A stretch of DNA of 64,000 nt, taken from JAJEFO01 sp965214325 (GTDB lineage: Bacteria; Pseudomonadota; Alphaproteobacteria; Rhodobacterales; Rhodobacteraceae). The stretch spans positions 3,658,001 through 3,722,000 of the forward strand of contig CBDCBG010000006.1 in NCBI GenBank assembly GCA_965214325.1. Direction: 5' to 3'. This document shows positions 8,509-17,394 of the stretch, in pieces (within the stretch, counting starts at the first letter, position 1; every line of letters begins with the position of its first letter). Under the pieces are notes generated by a model. It did not search any database, was not told where the DNA came from, and saw nothing but the letters and a program-made list of their open reading frames with translations. A program made the position numbers and the translations under genes.

Positions 8509-10218
8509 GGGTGTAACCCAAGTTTCTTGTCAGGCGGCGACAGCCTTTCTCGCCTGCCAGTCCAGGAAATCGGGCAGCCTCAGGTTCATGACGCAACTCT
8601 TGAGCCCGAGCATGGCGTTGGCTCCGCGCTCCGACCAGCGGGTGCCGGGACGCTTCAGCCGCAGCCCGAACTGCCTGCAGCCGCTTTCCACGACGCCGCT
8701 TCCGACCTGCATGCCCTGGTCGCGGTACTCGTCGTACCGCATGCGCTCGATGTTGTTCCTGAAATAGCGACAACAGGCCTTCACCTCCTCATGACGGCCG
8801 CTGAAGGGCTCGAGCTCCCGGATCACCTTGGCGACCCGCCCGGCCTCGATGTCCGCCTTGACGTCCTTGAACCGCCGGTCCCGTTCCGTCTTGTCCGGGA
8901 GGATCGCCTTCACGGCGTCGGAGGCGTGTTCGAGGACATGGAACAGATCCAGGACGCAGGTGACCTTCCGTCCTCCGAACAGCTCGTCGCAGGTGTTCCG
9001 TATCCATTCGGCCCCGTCGGAGATGACGACGAGCTCCCCGGCGTCGTGCAGGCCGCGGCGAAGCGCCTCCCGGTCAAGGCGCGTGGCGAAACCGGAAGGC
9101 TCCGGGCTTGCGGACCGAGCGGCCGCGCTGTCGATGAGGCAGCTGGACGTCTCGCTGCCCCTGTCCTTCAGCGCCGCGCCGGTCTCCGGATCCCGGCCCT
9201 CGGCGGTGTACATCACGGCCAGCTTGGCTTCGCGTGTCTTCGAGGTCCCGTCCTCCTGCTTCCCGGCAACGCCTTCCACGTCACCCTTCCGCAACGGGAT
9301 CCCGGTCCCGTCGATGGACAGGTACATGCGCGATGCCAATGGCTTGCCTTCGACGACCTCCTCCCGCTCGAACCGGAGGACCTCCTCGCCGAGCGCCAGC
9401 GACCAGCGCTGCAGCGAGCTCCGGGAGGCGGCCACCCCGGCAAGGTTCGCGATGTGGCGGCTCGCCGCGTCGAAGCTCATCATCGGCACCGTCTCGGCCA
9501 TGACGCTCGCCATCCCCGGAGTGAAGGCGCTGCCCTCCAGACCAAGGGCCCGGTCCAGCGGGAAGCGTCCCTTGCCGCACGACCGGCAATGGAAATGCGT
9601 CCGTTCCACCTCGACCCGGCCGAGCCGGGTCAGGAACGACTTCCGCGTCGCCGGATGCCGGCGCATCGGCTTGCCGCAGCCCTCGCATTCCGGCGTCGGA
9701 AGCATGCCGTCGAGATGCTCCAGGAGCAGCTTCAGCGCCGCCGCGCCGCCGCCAAGGGAACTGTCGCGGAGCGCCCGCTCCACGCCGTCAAGGTCGGGAA
9801 CGCCGGACGCGAGGTCCGCCGCAAGCTTCGGAAGCTGCGGCCCGAACTCCGCCGAAACGGCTCCCAGCAGCTCCTGAAGCGTCCCGCCGTCCGGCCTGAA
9901 GCCCGCCAGCGGCAGCTCGTCTTCCGTGATGTCGCGGCTCCGCACCTCGCCGCCCTCCAGCCAGTACTGCGTGAACCCGCCGTCGCGCTCGCGGACCACC
10001 GGCGGATGAACCGCCGCCTCGCCTTCCGCCAGGCCTTCCAGATACGCCACCGCGTCCGGATGCCGATGCCCGTGTTTCCCTTCGTCCTGCGTCATGGTTC
10101 GCGCTCCTGCCCGTTGCCTGAAAACGCGCCGCCGACCGATTCGCCCGGCCGTTGTCGGACACGCCTCCCCGAACAATGGAGCCAAAAACCAACGGGGTCA
10201 AAAAATTGGGATACACCC
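8509..10218 (-). mobile_element. ISKra4-like insertion sequence with 10-bp target duplication
   Basis: A 1710-bp element whose ends are imperfect inverted repeats: GGGTGTAACCCAAGTTTCTT at the left, and GGGTGTATCCCAATTTTTTG read inward from the right. It is flanked by the direct repeat GGGCCTAATG at 8499-8508 and 10219-10228. The left copy begins with the last three bases of the IS4-like inverted repeat, so this element landed exactly on the right end of the older IS. The transposase inside is intact. Confidence 0.85.
8530..10095 (-). CDS. ISKra4-like transposase
   Basis: A 521-residue transposase from the ATG at 10095 ('MTQDEGKHGHRHPDAVAYLE'); the frame is also open up to an ATG at 10185. 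A zinc-ribbon-like pair of CxxC motifs ('CEGCGKPM', 'CRSCGKGRFPLD') sits near residues 135-180, followed by the catalytic 'YLSIDGTGIPLRKGD' aspartate, 'VVISDGAEWI', and the C-terminal 'VGSGVVESGCRQFGLRLKR' glutamate block. This order is typical of the ISKra4 group. No frameshift is present and the element has clean ends, so it may still be active. Confidence 0.87.
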   Translation of the reverse strand: MTQDEGKHGHRHPDAVAYLEGLAEGEAAVHPPVVRERDGGFTQYWLEGGEVRSRDITEDELPLAGFRPDGGTLQELLGAVSAEFGPQLPKLAADLASGVPDLDGVERALRDSSLGGGAAALKLLLEHLDGMLPTPECEGCGKPMRRHPATRKSFLTRLGRVEVERTHFHCRSCGKGRFPLDRALGLEGSAFTPGMASVMAETVPMMSFDAASRHIANLAGVAASRSSLQRWSLALGEEVLRFEREEVVEGKPLASRMYLSIDGTGIPLRKGDVEGVAGKQEDGTSKTREAKLAVMYTAEGRDPETGAALKDRGSETSSCLIDSAAARSASPEPSGFATRLDREALRRGLHDAGELVVISDGAEWIRNTCDELFGGRKVTCVLDLFHVLEHASDAVKAILPDKTERDRRFKDVKADIEAGRVAKVIRELEPFSGRHEEVKACCRYFRNNIERMRYDEYRDQGMQVGSGVVESGCRQFGLRLKRPGTRWSERGANAMLGLKSCVMNLRLPDFLDWQARKAVAA

Positions 10219-10228
10219 GGGCCTAATG
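10219..10228. repeat. Right copy of the 10-bp target duplication of the ISKra4-like element
   Basis: GGGCCTAATG repeats the sequence at 8499-8508. Removing the element and one copy restores a continuous IS4-like right end followed by CCTAATGGCGAGGG. Confidence 0.8.
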
Positions 10229-10500
10229 GCGAGGGTATATGCAAACCCTCGCGCGCGGCGAGAACGTCGGGTTGGACCTCAACGATCTCATCTTGCGTAT
10301 CCGTTTGCCATCGCTCGACATCGGGCGTCCGTTTCCGCTCCTCGACAATTGCACTCTCTCGTCGTGCATCAGGACCCGTGTTCCCTTTGCCTGTCCGGCG
10401 GCACTGCCTTGGGCGCGAGAATGCATTGCGAATCACATGGCCGCCTGATCCGGAAAATCCGCTGCATTTCTGTGCCGCAGCCGAAACAGCGTCAAAAAAT
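10229..10500. other. Gap between the ISKra4-like element and the MITE-like repeat
   Basis: About 270 bases with no recognisable gene on either strand. Open frames here are short and resemble no family known to me. The sequence may be the old target region of the IS nest. Confidence 0.35.
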
Positions 10501-10641
10501 GGGGCTTACAAAGAAAAGTTGACGGCGCACTGATTTGCCGGCTCTGGCGGCTGCAGGGACCGCGATTCCCATACTTGCCGACGGCGCGCGCACCGTCGCC
10601 AGCGGCATTTCCCTTTCTGTCAATCTTTCTTTGTAAGGCTC
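10501..10641. mobile_element. MITE-like 140-bp element with 20+ bp inverted ends
   Basis: The left end reads GGGGCTTACAAAGAAAAGTT, followed by GAC, at 10501-10523. The right end, read inward on the other strand from 10641, is GAGCCTTACAAAGAAAGATT followed by GAC. About 19 of 23 positions agree. The interior of roughly 95 bases has no coding frame. Short non-autonomous elements built of two IS ends look like this. The parent transposase is not in the window, and I see no clear target duplication. Confidence 0.5.
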
Positions 10642-10762
10642 AAATAAATTGCCGGTAATGGCCCTTCCCTCTGACCGGATCCTCCCTGAGTCGCGCAAGG
10701 CCTTGGCGGAAGCGTGGCCCCGAGAGGGGAGGACAGAGAACAGCCGCCGCAGACGCTTCAGG

Positions 10763-13516
10763 TCAGGCCTCCTTGTTCTGCAGCCCTTGAAGGGCTTGCG
10801 CGAACGGATTGTCAGGATCGATCCTGTCCTTCTTTGGCGGGCGGGCCGCGAAGCGACCGGTCCTGTCGTTTGTCCCGTCCTTCGGCTTCGCCTTGCCAGG
10901 CGCCTGCTTGCCTTTCCGCGACGGTCTCGTGCCTTTCCTTTGGCTGCCGCGTCGCCCGCCCCAGACGAACGTATAGAATTCCTCGATTTCCGAGCCGTCA
11001 TCGGCTGGATCAGGCTCTTGTTGCGTGGTGCTGACCTGATCGCCGGGCTCTTCGGGAACGGAGGCTTCCGGAGCCGCCACGGGCGCGTCAGGCGTCGCAT
11101 TCCCTTCGGATGGCACGGATCGCTCCGTTGCCTCACGCACCTTTTCGCGCTCGCCGCGCCGCGCCTTGTATCCAAGCCCTTCCATCAAGTTCGCGAACTG
11201 CGCGAGCGTCGTCCCGGTGATGGAGAGCATGTCGGGTGTCGCCTCGAATCCGCCGCGGCTGTCTTCCGTTCGGAGCATGTCAGCGAGCCGTTCCAGCATG
11301 TCGATGCGGATCGCGCGTTCTCCGGCTGGCCGGTACCCGGACTTCAAGTGGACGGCAGCGGGGATCCTTTGCATTGCGGGAATCGTGACGAGGCCCGGCG
11401 GCGGACTTTGCGGAAACTCCTCGTCGCCTCGCGCCAGCGACCAGAGCACGAGCCGCAACCGGGTCGGCGCCGGCTTCAGCAGGTCCGGCATGAAGATCGT
11501 GAACTGGCCGAAGCGAATGCCATGCTTGCGCAGGACTCCACGTGTCTCCTGGTCGAGTTCCTTTACCTCGTTTGCCACCTCGCGGCGGTCAATGATGCCC
11601 ATGGCCTCCACCATGCGAAACCCGAAGCCCTTGGCGATGCCGCTCAGGCTCTCGTCGTTCCGGATGTTGAGCAGCGGAAGAAAATGCAGCGCGATCTTCC
11701 GGTCGATGAAGTGCTGGAGCCGACGCTGAACCTTTTGTGCCACCTCGGTGTCGGCTTCGTCGTCGACGAAGGACTCCACCTGCGGCTTCAGCGGATCGTC
11801 TCCGGCCACGAGCTTGCCGACCGTTTGTTCTCCCCACATCATCCCGCCCTGGTCTGTGAAGTCCATCTCGGAATCAGGCGAATTGTAGAACCGGTCCGCG
11901 CGCAGGCGGAATTCCGGTCCAAGCGCCGCGATTGCCGCCGCGCGCACGGTCCTGGCTTCGTCACCCGACACGTCCGCGTCCTGGCGGAACCGGAAGCCGT
12001 CGATATGGCCAACGAACTGGCCTTCGATCATGACTTCGCCCTTATCGTTGACCTCGGCCACGAGGTTCTCCTTCTGCTTCAACCCGCGCATCAGGATGGA
12101 CGTGCGCCGGTCCACGAACCGCTTTGTCAGTGCCGCGTGGAGCGCATCCGACAAACGGTCTTCTACAGCGCGAGTGAAGTCCCGCCAATGGGATTCATTG
12201 GGACACCATCCGCTGCGCTGCGAGACATAGGTCCATGTCCGAATGAACGCGAGACGGCGGGACAGCATGTCTATGTTACCGTCCGTGCGGTCGATGTGCT
12301 GGATCTGCGAGGCGATCCAGTCCTCCGGAATCTCGCCGCTTTCATGCAGATGGCCATGGATCGCGCCGAGAAGTTCGGTGTGCTCCTCCTGGCTGATGCC
12401 GCGAAAGTCCGGGATGCTGCAGATATCCCAGAGAAGCCTTACTGAGGCCTCGTCCATGGCACGTGCGCGGATCTCGGATTGACCGGCAAGCACCCTCAAC
12501 GCGACCAGGTCATCGGCGTCCCGTGCGCGGACGAGGCGGTTGCCGTTCGCGGGCATTTCCAGTGAATCGATGAGCTGGTCAATGCTGCCGTAGTCCAGCC
12601 TGTGGTTTCTCCATTGGAGCCTTTGCAACGGGGCGAAGGAATGCGTGGTCACGGCCTTGACCACGTTTTCGCCAAGAGGCGGTGCATCGCCCGTCACTCC
12701 GAACGAGCCGTCAGTCTGGAACCTGCCTGCGCGGCCCGCGATCTGCGCCAACTCGCCTGGCGCGAGGTCGCGCATCCTTCGCCCGTCGAACTTGCTGAGA
12801 CCGGAGAACGCGACATGGCCGATGTCGAGATTCAGCCCCATGCCGATTGCGTCCGTGGCGACGAGGTAGTCAACCTCGCCGCTTTCGTACATGGAGACCT
12901 GGGCGTTGCGGGTGCGCGGGGACAGCGCGCCCATGACCACCGCAGCGCCGCCCTTCTGACGACGGACCAGCTCCGCGATCGCGTACACGCTCTCGACCGA
13001 GAACCCGACGATCGCGGATCGATGCGGCAGTCGGCTGATCTTCTTCGCGCCGGCATAGGAAAGGCTGGACAGCCTCTCGCGGCGCTGGAAACTCACCCTC
13101 GGCACGAGCGCGGCGATGGAATCGCGCATGGTGTCGGATCCCATGAAGACGGTTTCCATCAGTCCACGGGCCCGGAGCAGCCGGTCCGTGAAGACATGAC
13201 CGCGCTCCGGGTCGGCGGCGAGCTGTATTTCGTCGACGGCAAGGAAGTCGACTGCCATGTCCTCCGGCATCGCCTCCGTCGTGCAAACCCAGTACTGGGT
13301 TCGGTCCGGGATGATTCTTTCCTCGCCGGTCAGGAGGGCCACCACCGAGGGTCCGCGAAGGTCGACAATCTTGTTGTAGATCTCGCGGGCGAGCAGTCTG
13401 AGCGGCAGGCCGATGATCCCCGTCCTGTAGCCCAGCATGCGCTCAACGGCGTAGTGCGTCTTTCCGGTATTCGTGGGGCCGAGGGCCGCCGTGACGCGGC
13501 CTTGCATCTGTGGCAT
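10763..13516 (-). CDS. SUV3-like DExH RNA helicase
   Basis: A 917-residue helicase. Walker A 'GPTNTGKT' is at residues 13-20, the motif II variant 'AVDEIQLA' near 94, and motif VI 'ELAQIAGRAGRF' near 265. The order and the missing N-terminal extension match the alphaproteobacterial relatives of mitochondrial SUV3, an RNA or RNA/DNA unwinding ATPase. After about residue 780 the chain becomes acidic and then strongly basic (Lys/Arg/Pro-rich), a probable flexible RNA-binding tail. The gene diverges from rpsD, and the 234-bp space between them holds the rpsD promoter. A role in RNA processing or decay is inferred from the family. Confidence 0.9.
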   Translation of the reverse strand: MPQMQGRVTAALGPTNTGKTHYAVERMLGYRTGIIGLPLRLLAREIYNKIVDLRGPSVVALLTGEERIIPDRTQYWVCTTEAMPEDMAVDFLAVDEIQLAADPERGHVFTDRLLRARGLMETVFMGSDTMRDSIAALVPRVSFQRRERLSSLSYAGAKKISRLPHRSAIVGFSVESVYAIAELVRRQKGGAAVVMGALSPRTRNAQVSMYESGEVDYLVATDAIGMGLNLDIGHVAFSGLSKFDGRRMRDLAPGELAQIAGRAGRFQTDGSFGVTGDAPPLGENVVKAVTTHSFAPLQRLQWRNHRLDYGSIDQLIDSLEMPANGNRLVRARDADDLVALRVLAGQSEIRARAMDEASVRLLWDICSIPDFRGISQEEHTELLGAIHGHLHESGEIPEDWIASQIQHIDRTDGNIDMLSRRLAFIRTWTYVSQRSGWCPNESHWRDFTRAVEDRLSDALHAALTKRFVDRRTSILMRGLKQKENLVAEVNDKGEVMIEGQFVGHIDGFRFRQDADVSGDEARTVRAAAIAALGPEFRLRADRFYNSPDSEMDFTDQGGMMWGEQTVGKLVAGDDPLKPQVESFVDDEADTEVAQKVQRRLQHFIDRKIALHFLPLLNIRNDESLSGIAKGFGFRMVEAMGIIDRREVANEVKELDQETRGVLRKHGIRFGQFTIFMPDLLKPAPTRLRLVLWSLARGDEEFPQSPPPGLVTIPAMQRIPAAVHLKSGYRPAGERAIRIDMLERLADMLRTEDSRGGFEATPDMLSITGTTLAQFANLMEGLGYKARRGEREKVREATERSVPSEGNATPDAPVAAPEASVPEEPGDQVSTTQQEPDPADDGSEIEEFYTFVWGGRRGSQRKGTRPSRKGKQAPGKAKPKDGTNDRTGRFAARPPKKDRIDPDNPFAQALQGLQNKEA

Positions 13517-13605
13517 GGGAAGGCGGGTCCGGAATGTCTGTCGAGGCGCTTAAAGCGGATCGCAATCGACGTGGCAAGGCCATGCGCACGGTCGAAAAAG
13601 CCGTG

Positions 13606-13633
13606 TTGACTCGGCCGTGCCCGCCTGTATAAG
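13606..13633 (+). promoter_or_regulatory. Candidate sigma-70 promoter of rpsD
   Basis: TTGACT at 13606-13611 and TATAAG at 13628-13633 are separated by 16 bases, close to the alphaproteobacterial housekeeping consensus. It lies about 115 bases before the rpsD start. The leader in between carries a small stem (CCGCTTGCA with TGCAGGCGG near 13713-13732) shortly before the ribosome binding site. Confidence 0.6.
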
Positions 13634-13750
13634 CGCGCCTTCATTGGTGTTGGCGGCCCCCGCAAGGGGATGCCTGTCGGCCTTCTGGCAGAGGACAACG
13701 CCCTTCAAGGCCGCTTGCATTGCAGGCGGCGCCCAGGAAGGAGATCAGCC

Positions 13751-14371
13751 GTGACCAAACGCACAGCTGCCAAGTACAAGATCGACCGCCGGATGGGGGA
13801 GAACATCTGGGGCCGGCCAAAATCCCCGGTCAACCGCCGCGAATACGGCCCGGGTCAGCATGGACAGCGCCGCAAGGGCAAGATGTCCGACTTCGGTCTT
13901 CAGTTGCGCGCCAAGCAGAAGCTCAAGGGATATTACGGCGACCTGACCGAAAGGCAGTTCCGCCGCATCTTCGCCGAGGCGGAACGGGTCCGCGGAGATA
14001 CCGGCGAAAACCTGATCGGCCTGCTGGAGCGGCGCCTCGACGCCGTCGTGTATCGCGCCAAGTTCGTGCCTACCGTCTTTGCCGCGCGCCAGTTCGTGAA
14101 TCACGGTCATGTCAGGGTGAACGGCAAGCGCGTCAACATTCCGTCGTACCGTGTCAAGGAGGGCGACGTGATCGAGATCCGTGACCGTTCCAAGCAACTT
14201 GCGATCGTGCTGGAAGCGACGGGACTGCCGGAGCGTGACGTGCCCGATTACATAGAAGCTGATCACTCGAAGATGACTGCCACATTCGTGCGCACGCCGG
14301 GGCTGACGGATGTCCCCTATCCCGTGTTCATGGAACCGAACCTGGTCATCGAATACTACGCACAGAACTAG
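13751..14371 (+). CDS. rpsD: 30S ribosomal protein S4
   Basis: A 206-residue S4 protein. The start chosen is the GTG at 13751 behind an AGGAAGGAG ribosome binding site, giving 'MTKRTAAKYKIDRRMGENIW', the usual alphaproteobacterial N-terminus; the longer upstream frame is leader. The S4 RNA-binding domain spans about 95-160 ('ERRLDAVVYRAKFVPTVFAA', 'VNHGHVRVNGKRVNIPSYRV'). S4 binds 16S rRNA early in 30S assembly. The gene stands alone rather than in the alpha operon, as is common in this class. Confidence 0.98.
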   Translation: MTKRTAAKYKIDRRMGENIWGRPKSPVNRREYGPGQHGQRRKGKMSDFGLQLRAKQKLKGYYGDLTERQFRRIFAEAERVRGDTGENLIGLLERRLDAVVYRAKFVPTVFAARQFVNHGHVRVNGKRVNIPSYRVKEGDVIEIRDRSKQLAIVLEATGLPERDVPDYIEADHSKMTATFVRTPGLTDVPYPVFMEPNLVIEYYAQN

Positions 14372-14592
14372 CCGCCCCGTCCTGCAGGACGAGGTCACGG
14401 CTCCGCGCACGCTTGAGCGACCGGACCGCCTGGTCCCGACCTGGCGGAGGGGATGCGCCGTCGCATCGCTGTCCGGACGTGCATGTCGCGCGGGGTGCAG
14501 CGAGGCGGCCCGCTGAACTGTTCCAGTAGTCAAGGCCCTGGTTCCGGAAGGGGCCGTTCGGCTTCATGTTCGCGGCTCAAGGGAGATTTCCA

Positions 14593-15522
14593 ATGCCAGG
14601 CATCGTCGCGGTCGAAGACCTTCACAAGACCTATGACGACGGGCTCGAGGCCCTGAAGGGCATCACGCTCGAGATCGAGGAGGGCGAAATCCTTGCGCTG
14701 CTCGGTCCGAACGGTGCAGGCAAGACGACGTTGATCTCGACGATTTGCGGGATCACCCGGCCCACGTCCGGACGAATCTCCGTTGGCGGGCACGACGTGC
14801 AGTCCGAATGGCGCGCGGCACGCAAGCTGATCGGGCTTGTCCCTCAGGAAATCAATCTCGAACCCTTCGAGTGTGTGCAAAGCACGCTGCGCTTCTCGCG
14901 CGGGCTCTTCGGCAAGCCCCGCAACCAAGCGCTGCTTGAAGGCGTGCTCAAGGACCTCGCGCTTCATGACAGGAAGGGCAGCAGGACGTCAGAGCTGTCC
15001 GGCGGCATGCGACGCCGGGTCCTGATCGCCAAGGCCCTGTCGCACGAGCCGAGCGTCCTGTTCCTTGACGAGCCGACTGCCGGCGTGGATGTCGAGCTTC
15101 GCCGCGACATGTGGGCGCTCGTGCGGAGGCTGCGAGAGGACGGCGTCACCATCATCCTGACCACGCACTACATCGAGGAAGCCGAAGCCATCGCCGACCG
15201 GGTCGGCGTGATCAATGCCGGTGAGTTGCTGCTGGTCGAGGAAAAGTCCGCGCTCATGCAGCGCCTTGGCCGGAAGGAAGTCCGGATCGAGCTGACGCAA
15301 GCCGTCGAAGCCGTCCCGGCCACGCTCGCCGAATACGATCTGGTCCGTTCCGAAGACGGCAGGTCGCTGATCTATTCCTACAAGGCGACCGGAGAGCGCA
15401 CGGGCATCACCCGTCTGCTCACGGCGGTGCAAGCCGCCGGGCTGACCTTGTCCGACATCCAGACTCACCAGAGTTCGCTCGAAGAGATCTTCGTGCGACT
15501 TGTCCGGGAGGAAGTTGAATGA
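14593..15522 (+). CDS. ABC transporter ATP-binding protein (YadG-like, ABC-2 type)
   Basis: A 309-residue ATPase. The start at 14593 ('MPGIVAVEDLHKTYDDGLEA') follows a GGGAGA ribosome binding site; the ATG 27 bases upstream is less likely. Walker A 'GPNGAGKTT', signature 'LSGGMRRRV' and Walker B 'VLFLDEPTAG' are all present, with a switch histidine in 'ILTTHYIEEAE'. The roughly 90-residue tail after the nucleotide-binding fold is typical of ABC-2 exporters. The stop overlaps the permease start by 4 bases, so the two form one exporter. The exported compound is unknown. Confidence 0.92.
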   Translation: MPGIVAVEDLHKTYDDGLEALKGITLEIEEGEILALLGPNGAGKTTLISTICGITRPTSGRISVGGHDVQSEWRAARKLIGLVPQEINLEPFECVQSTLRFSRGLFGKPRNQALLEGVLKDLALHDRKGSRTSELSGGMRRRVLIAKALSHEPSVLFLDEPTAGVDVELRRDMWALVRRLREDGVTIILTTHYIEEAEAIADRVGVINAGELLLVEEKSALMQRLGRKEVRIELTQAVEAVPATLAEYDLVRSEDGRSLIYSYKATGERTGITRLLTAVQAAGLTLSDIQTHQSSLEEIFVRLVREEVE

Positions 15523-16280
15523 ACTGGCACGGCATCGCCGCAATCTGGCGTTTCGAAATGGGGCGGTTCTTCCGTTCCATATTCCAGTCAATCGTGTCGC
15601 CGGTGGTTTCGACCGCACTGTATTTTGTCGTTTTCGGCGCCGCCATCGGCAGTCGCATGCCCGAGATCGAGGGCGTGTCCTACGGGGCCTTCATCGTGCC
15701 TGGGCTGATCATGTTGACGGTCCTTCAGCAATCGGTCCAGAATGCGGGCTTTGGAATCTTCTTCCCGAAGTTCATCGGCACGATCTACGAGGTTCTGTCG
15801 GCTCCCATCTCGTCGCTTGAAATCGTGATCGGCTATGTCGGCGCTGCCGCCACCAAGTCGATGCTGATCGGGCTCGTCATTCTCGTGACGTCCCTGTTCT
15901 TCGTGGAACTCGGCATCGCCTATCCGGCATTCATGCTGGCATTCCTGGTGCTGACTGCGGTCAGCTTCTCGCTGCTCGGGTTCATTCTCGGCATCTGGGC
16001 GAGGAATTTCGAGCAATTGAACCTGGTGCCGCTTCTCGTGGTCACGCCGCTCGTCTTCCTCGGTGGATCCTTCTACTCGGTCAGCATGCTGCCTCCGTTC
16101 TGGCAGAACGTGTCGTTGCTGAATCCGGTGCTCTACCTGGTGTCCGGGTTCCGATGGTCATTCTTCGGCACGGCGGACGTGCCGGTGGTGGCAAGCCTTG
16201 CCGCGATATTCCTTTTTTCGGGTCTCTGCCTGGTCATCGTCTGGTGGATGTTCCGGACCGGTTTCAGGCTGAAGGCCTGA
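15519..16280 (+). CDS. ABC-2 type permease (YadH-like)
   Basis: A 253-residue membrane protein with six hydrophobic segments and the ABC-2 pattern 'YGAFIVPGLIMLTVLQQSVQ' near residue 52 and 'PLVFLGGSFYSVSMLPPFWQ' near 178, followed by 'LLNPVLYLVSGFRW'. It pairs with the ATPase that overlaps its start (ATGA). Length and motifs match the YadH/NodJ branch. The operon ends here, converging on pfkB with only 26 bases between the stops. Confidence 0.9.
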   Translation: MNWHGIAAIWRFEMGRFFRSIFQSIVSPVVSTALYFVVFGAAIGSRMPEIEGVSYGAFIVPGLIMLTVLQQSVQNAGFGIFFPKFIGTIYEVLSAPISSLEIVIGYVGAAATKSMLIGLVILVTSLFFVELGIAYPAFMLAFLVLTAVSFSLLGFILGIWARNFEQLNLVPLLVVTPLVFLGGSFYSVSMLPPFWQNVSLLNPVLYLVSGFRWSFFGTADVPVVASLAAIFLFSGLCLVIVWWMFRTGFRLKA

Positions 16281-16306
16281 ACGTCAGGAGGAAGTCGCGG
16301 GCTGCA

Positions 16307-17260
16307 TCACTCCAGGGGCGTGAGCTCGCATGCGATCCGGTTGCGCTCGGTCGTCCCGGGGTCGCAGAGCCTGGTTGCCTCGGTCGAGACGGCCGCGCTT
16401 GCCGCGGCCACGCCCCATCGCAGGCATTCTCCGGTCGGCTCGCCGCCGGCAAGCGCGAGCGTGAAAGCGCCGACGAAGCTGTCGCCTGCACCGACCTTTG
16501 AAACAACCGGTCCCGGCGGGCTGACGGCGTGCCACGCCCCGTCCTTGTCCGCCATCACCGAACCATCCGCGCCTCGAGCGACGATGACGACACGGGCCAC
16601 GCCCTTGTCGACGAGTTCCCTGGCGAACGTCGCCGTGTCGGCTCGCGTGGACAGGGGGCGGCCCGCCAGCTCTTCGCCTTCGTCGCCGTCCATGCGCAGG
16701 ACGTAGACGGAGTCGTGCGGCTTCTCGGCGAGATGGACCAGCGCTGGTCCTGACGTGTCGACAATGAGGTGCGCCCGTCGCCCAGCCACATGATCCGCAA
16801 GGATGGAGGGAAAGTCCTTGGCGACACCGGGCGGCTGGCTCCCGGAGAGCACGACAAGCGTGTCTTCGCCGGCCGCCTGGTCGACCGAGTCGAGTGCGCG
16901 CGGCACGTCGTGCTCCTGCCACCCCGGTCCCGGCATGACGAACCGGAACTGCTCCCTCGAAGCCCGATCGATCACCGACATGGACTGGCGCGTTTCGCCG
17001 GGACCCTGAAAGGCGACCGTCGGCACGCCTTCGAGCGCGAGCAGTTGCAGAAGGTGAGCACCGGTCGCGCCGCCGATGGCGATGAGCGCCGTGGCCTGGC
17101 CACCCAGAAGCTTGACGGCCCGCGCGACGTTGATGCCTCCGCCGCCCGGGTCGATCTGCGGCTCCGAGCAGCGAAGCTTCAATCCGGACACGATCTCCGG
17201 TGCAGTTGTCGAGAAGTCGACGGTGGGATTCAACGTGATGGTCAGGATGTGAGACTTCAT
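16307..17260 (-). CDS. pfkB: 6-phosphofructokinase, PfkB family
   Basis: A 317-residue ribokinase-fold sugar kinase. The N-terminus 'ILTITLNPTVDFSTT' and 'PGGGGINVARAVKLLGG' match PfkB/FruK kinases. The C-terminal 'KVGAGDSFVGAFTLALA' carries the catalytic aspartate. The 'GLKLRCSEPQIDPGGGGINV' stretch is closer to the minor 6-phosphofructokinase PfkB than to 1-phosphofructokinase or tagatose-6-phosphate kinase, though these are hard to separate by eye. It would phosphorylate fructose-6-phosphate with ATP in glycolysis. Confidence 0.85.
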   Translation of the reverse strand: MKSHILTITLNPTVDFSTTAPEIVSGLKLRCSEPQIDPGGGGINVARAVKLLGGQATALIAIGGATGAHLLQLLALEGVPTVAFQGPGETRQSMSVIDRASREQFRFVMPGPGWQEHDVPRALDSVDQAAGEDTLVVLSGSQPPGVAKDFPSILADHVAGRRAHLIVDTSGPALVHLAEKPHDSVYVLRMDGDEGEELAGRPLSTRADTATFARELVDKGVARVVIVARGADGSVMADKDGAWHAVSPPGPVVSKVGAGDSFVGAFTLALAGGEPTGECLRWGVAAASAAVSTEATRLCDPGTTERNRIACELTPLE

Positions 17261-17394
17261 GAACCGATGTTCCTTGAGAAGAGCTGCGTTGGCATGCCGA
17301 TACGGTCCCGGCAGACGGGTTCACCCCCTTGGGCGCAAGGCCGGGTGACGTCTTGTCGGGCGGTCTCTCCCGGCCCGGGAGTGCTGTCCGGCCA

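Noticed and set aside
7255..10533. Very long plus-strand open frame (1092 codons)
   Set aside because: It is antisense to the IS4-like and ISKra4-like transposases, has no family pattern and arises from high GC bias; the minus-strand genes have motifs and proper ends.
10649..12445. 598-codon plus-strand frame
   Set aside because: Mirror frame of the SUV3-like helicase, which has clear Walker and motif VI sequences.
14372..14410. Palindrome GTCCTGCAGGAC after rpsD as a terminator
   Set aside because: A continuous palindrome without loop or T-run; may be chance in GC-rich sequence.
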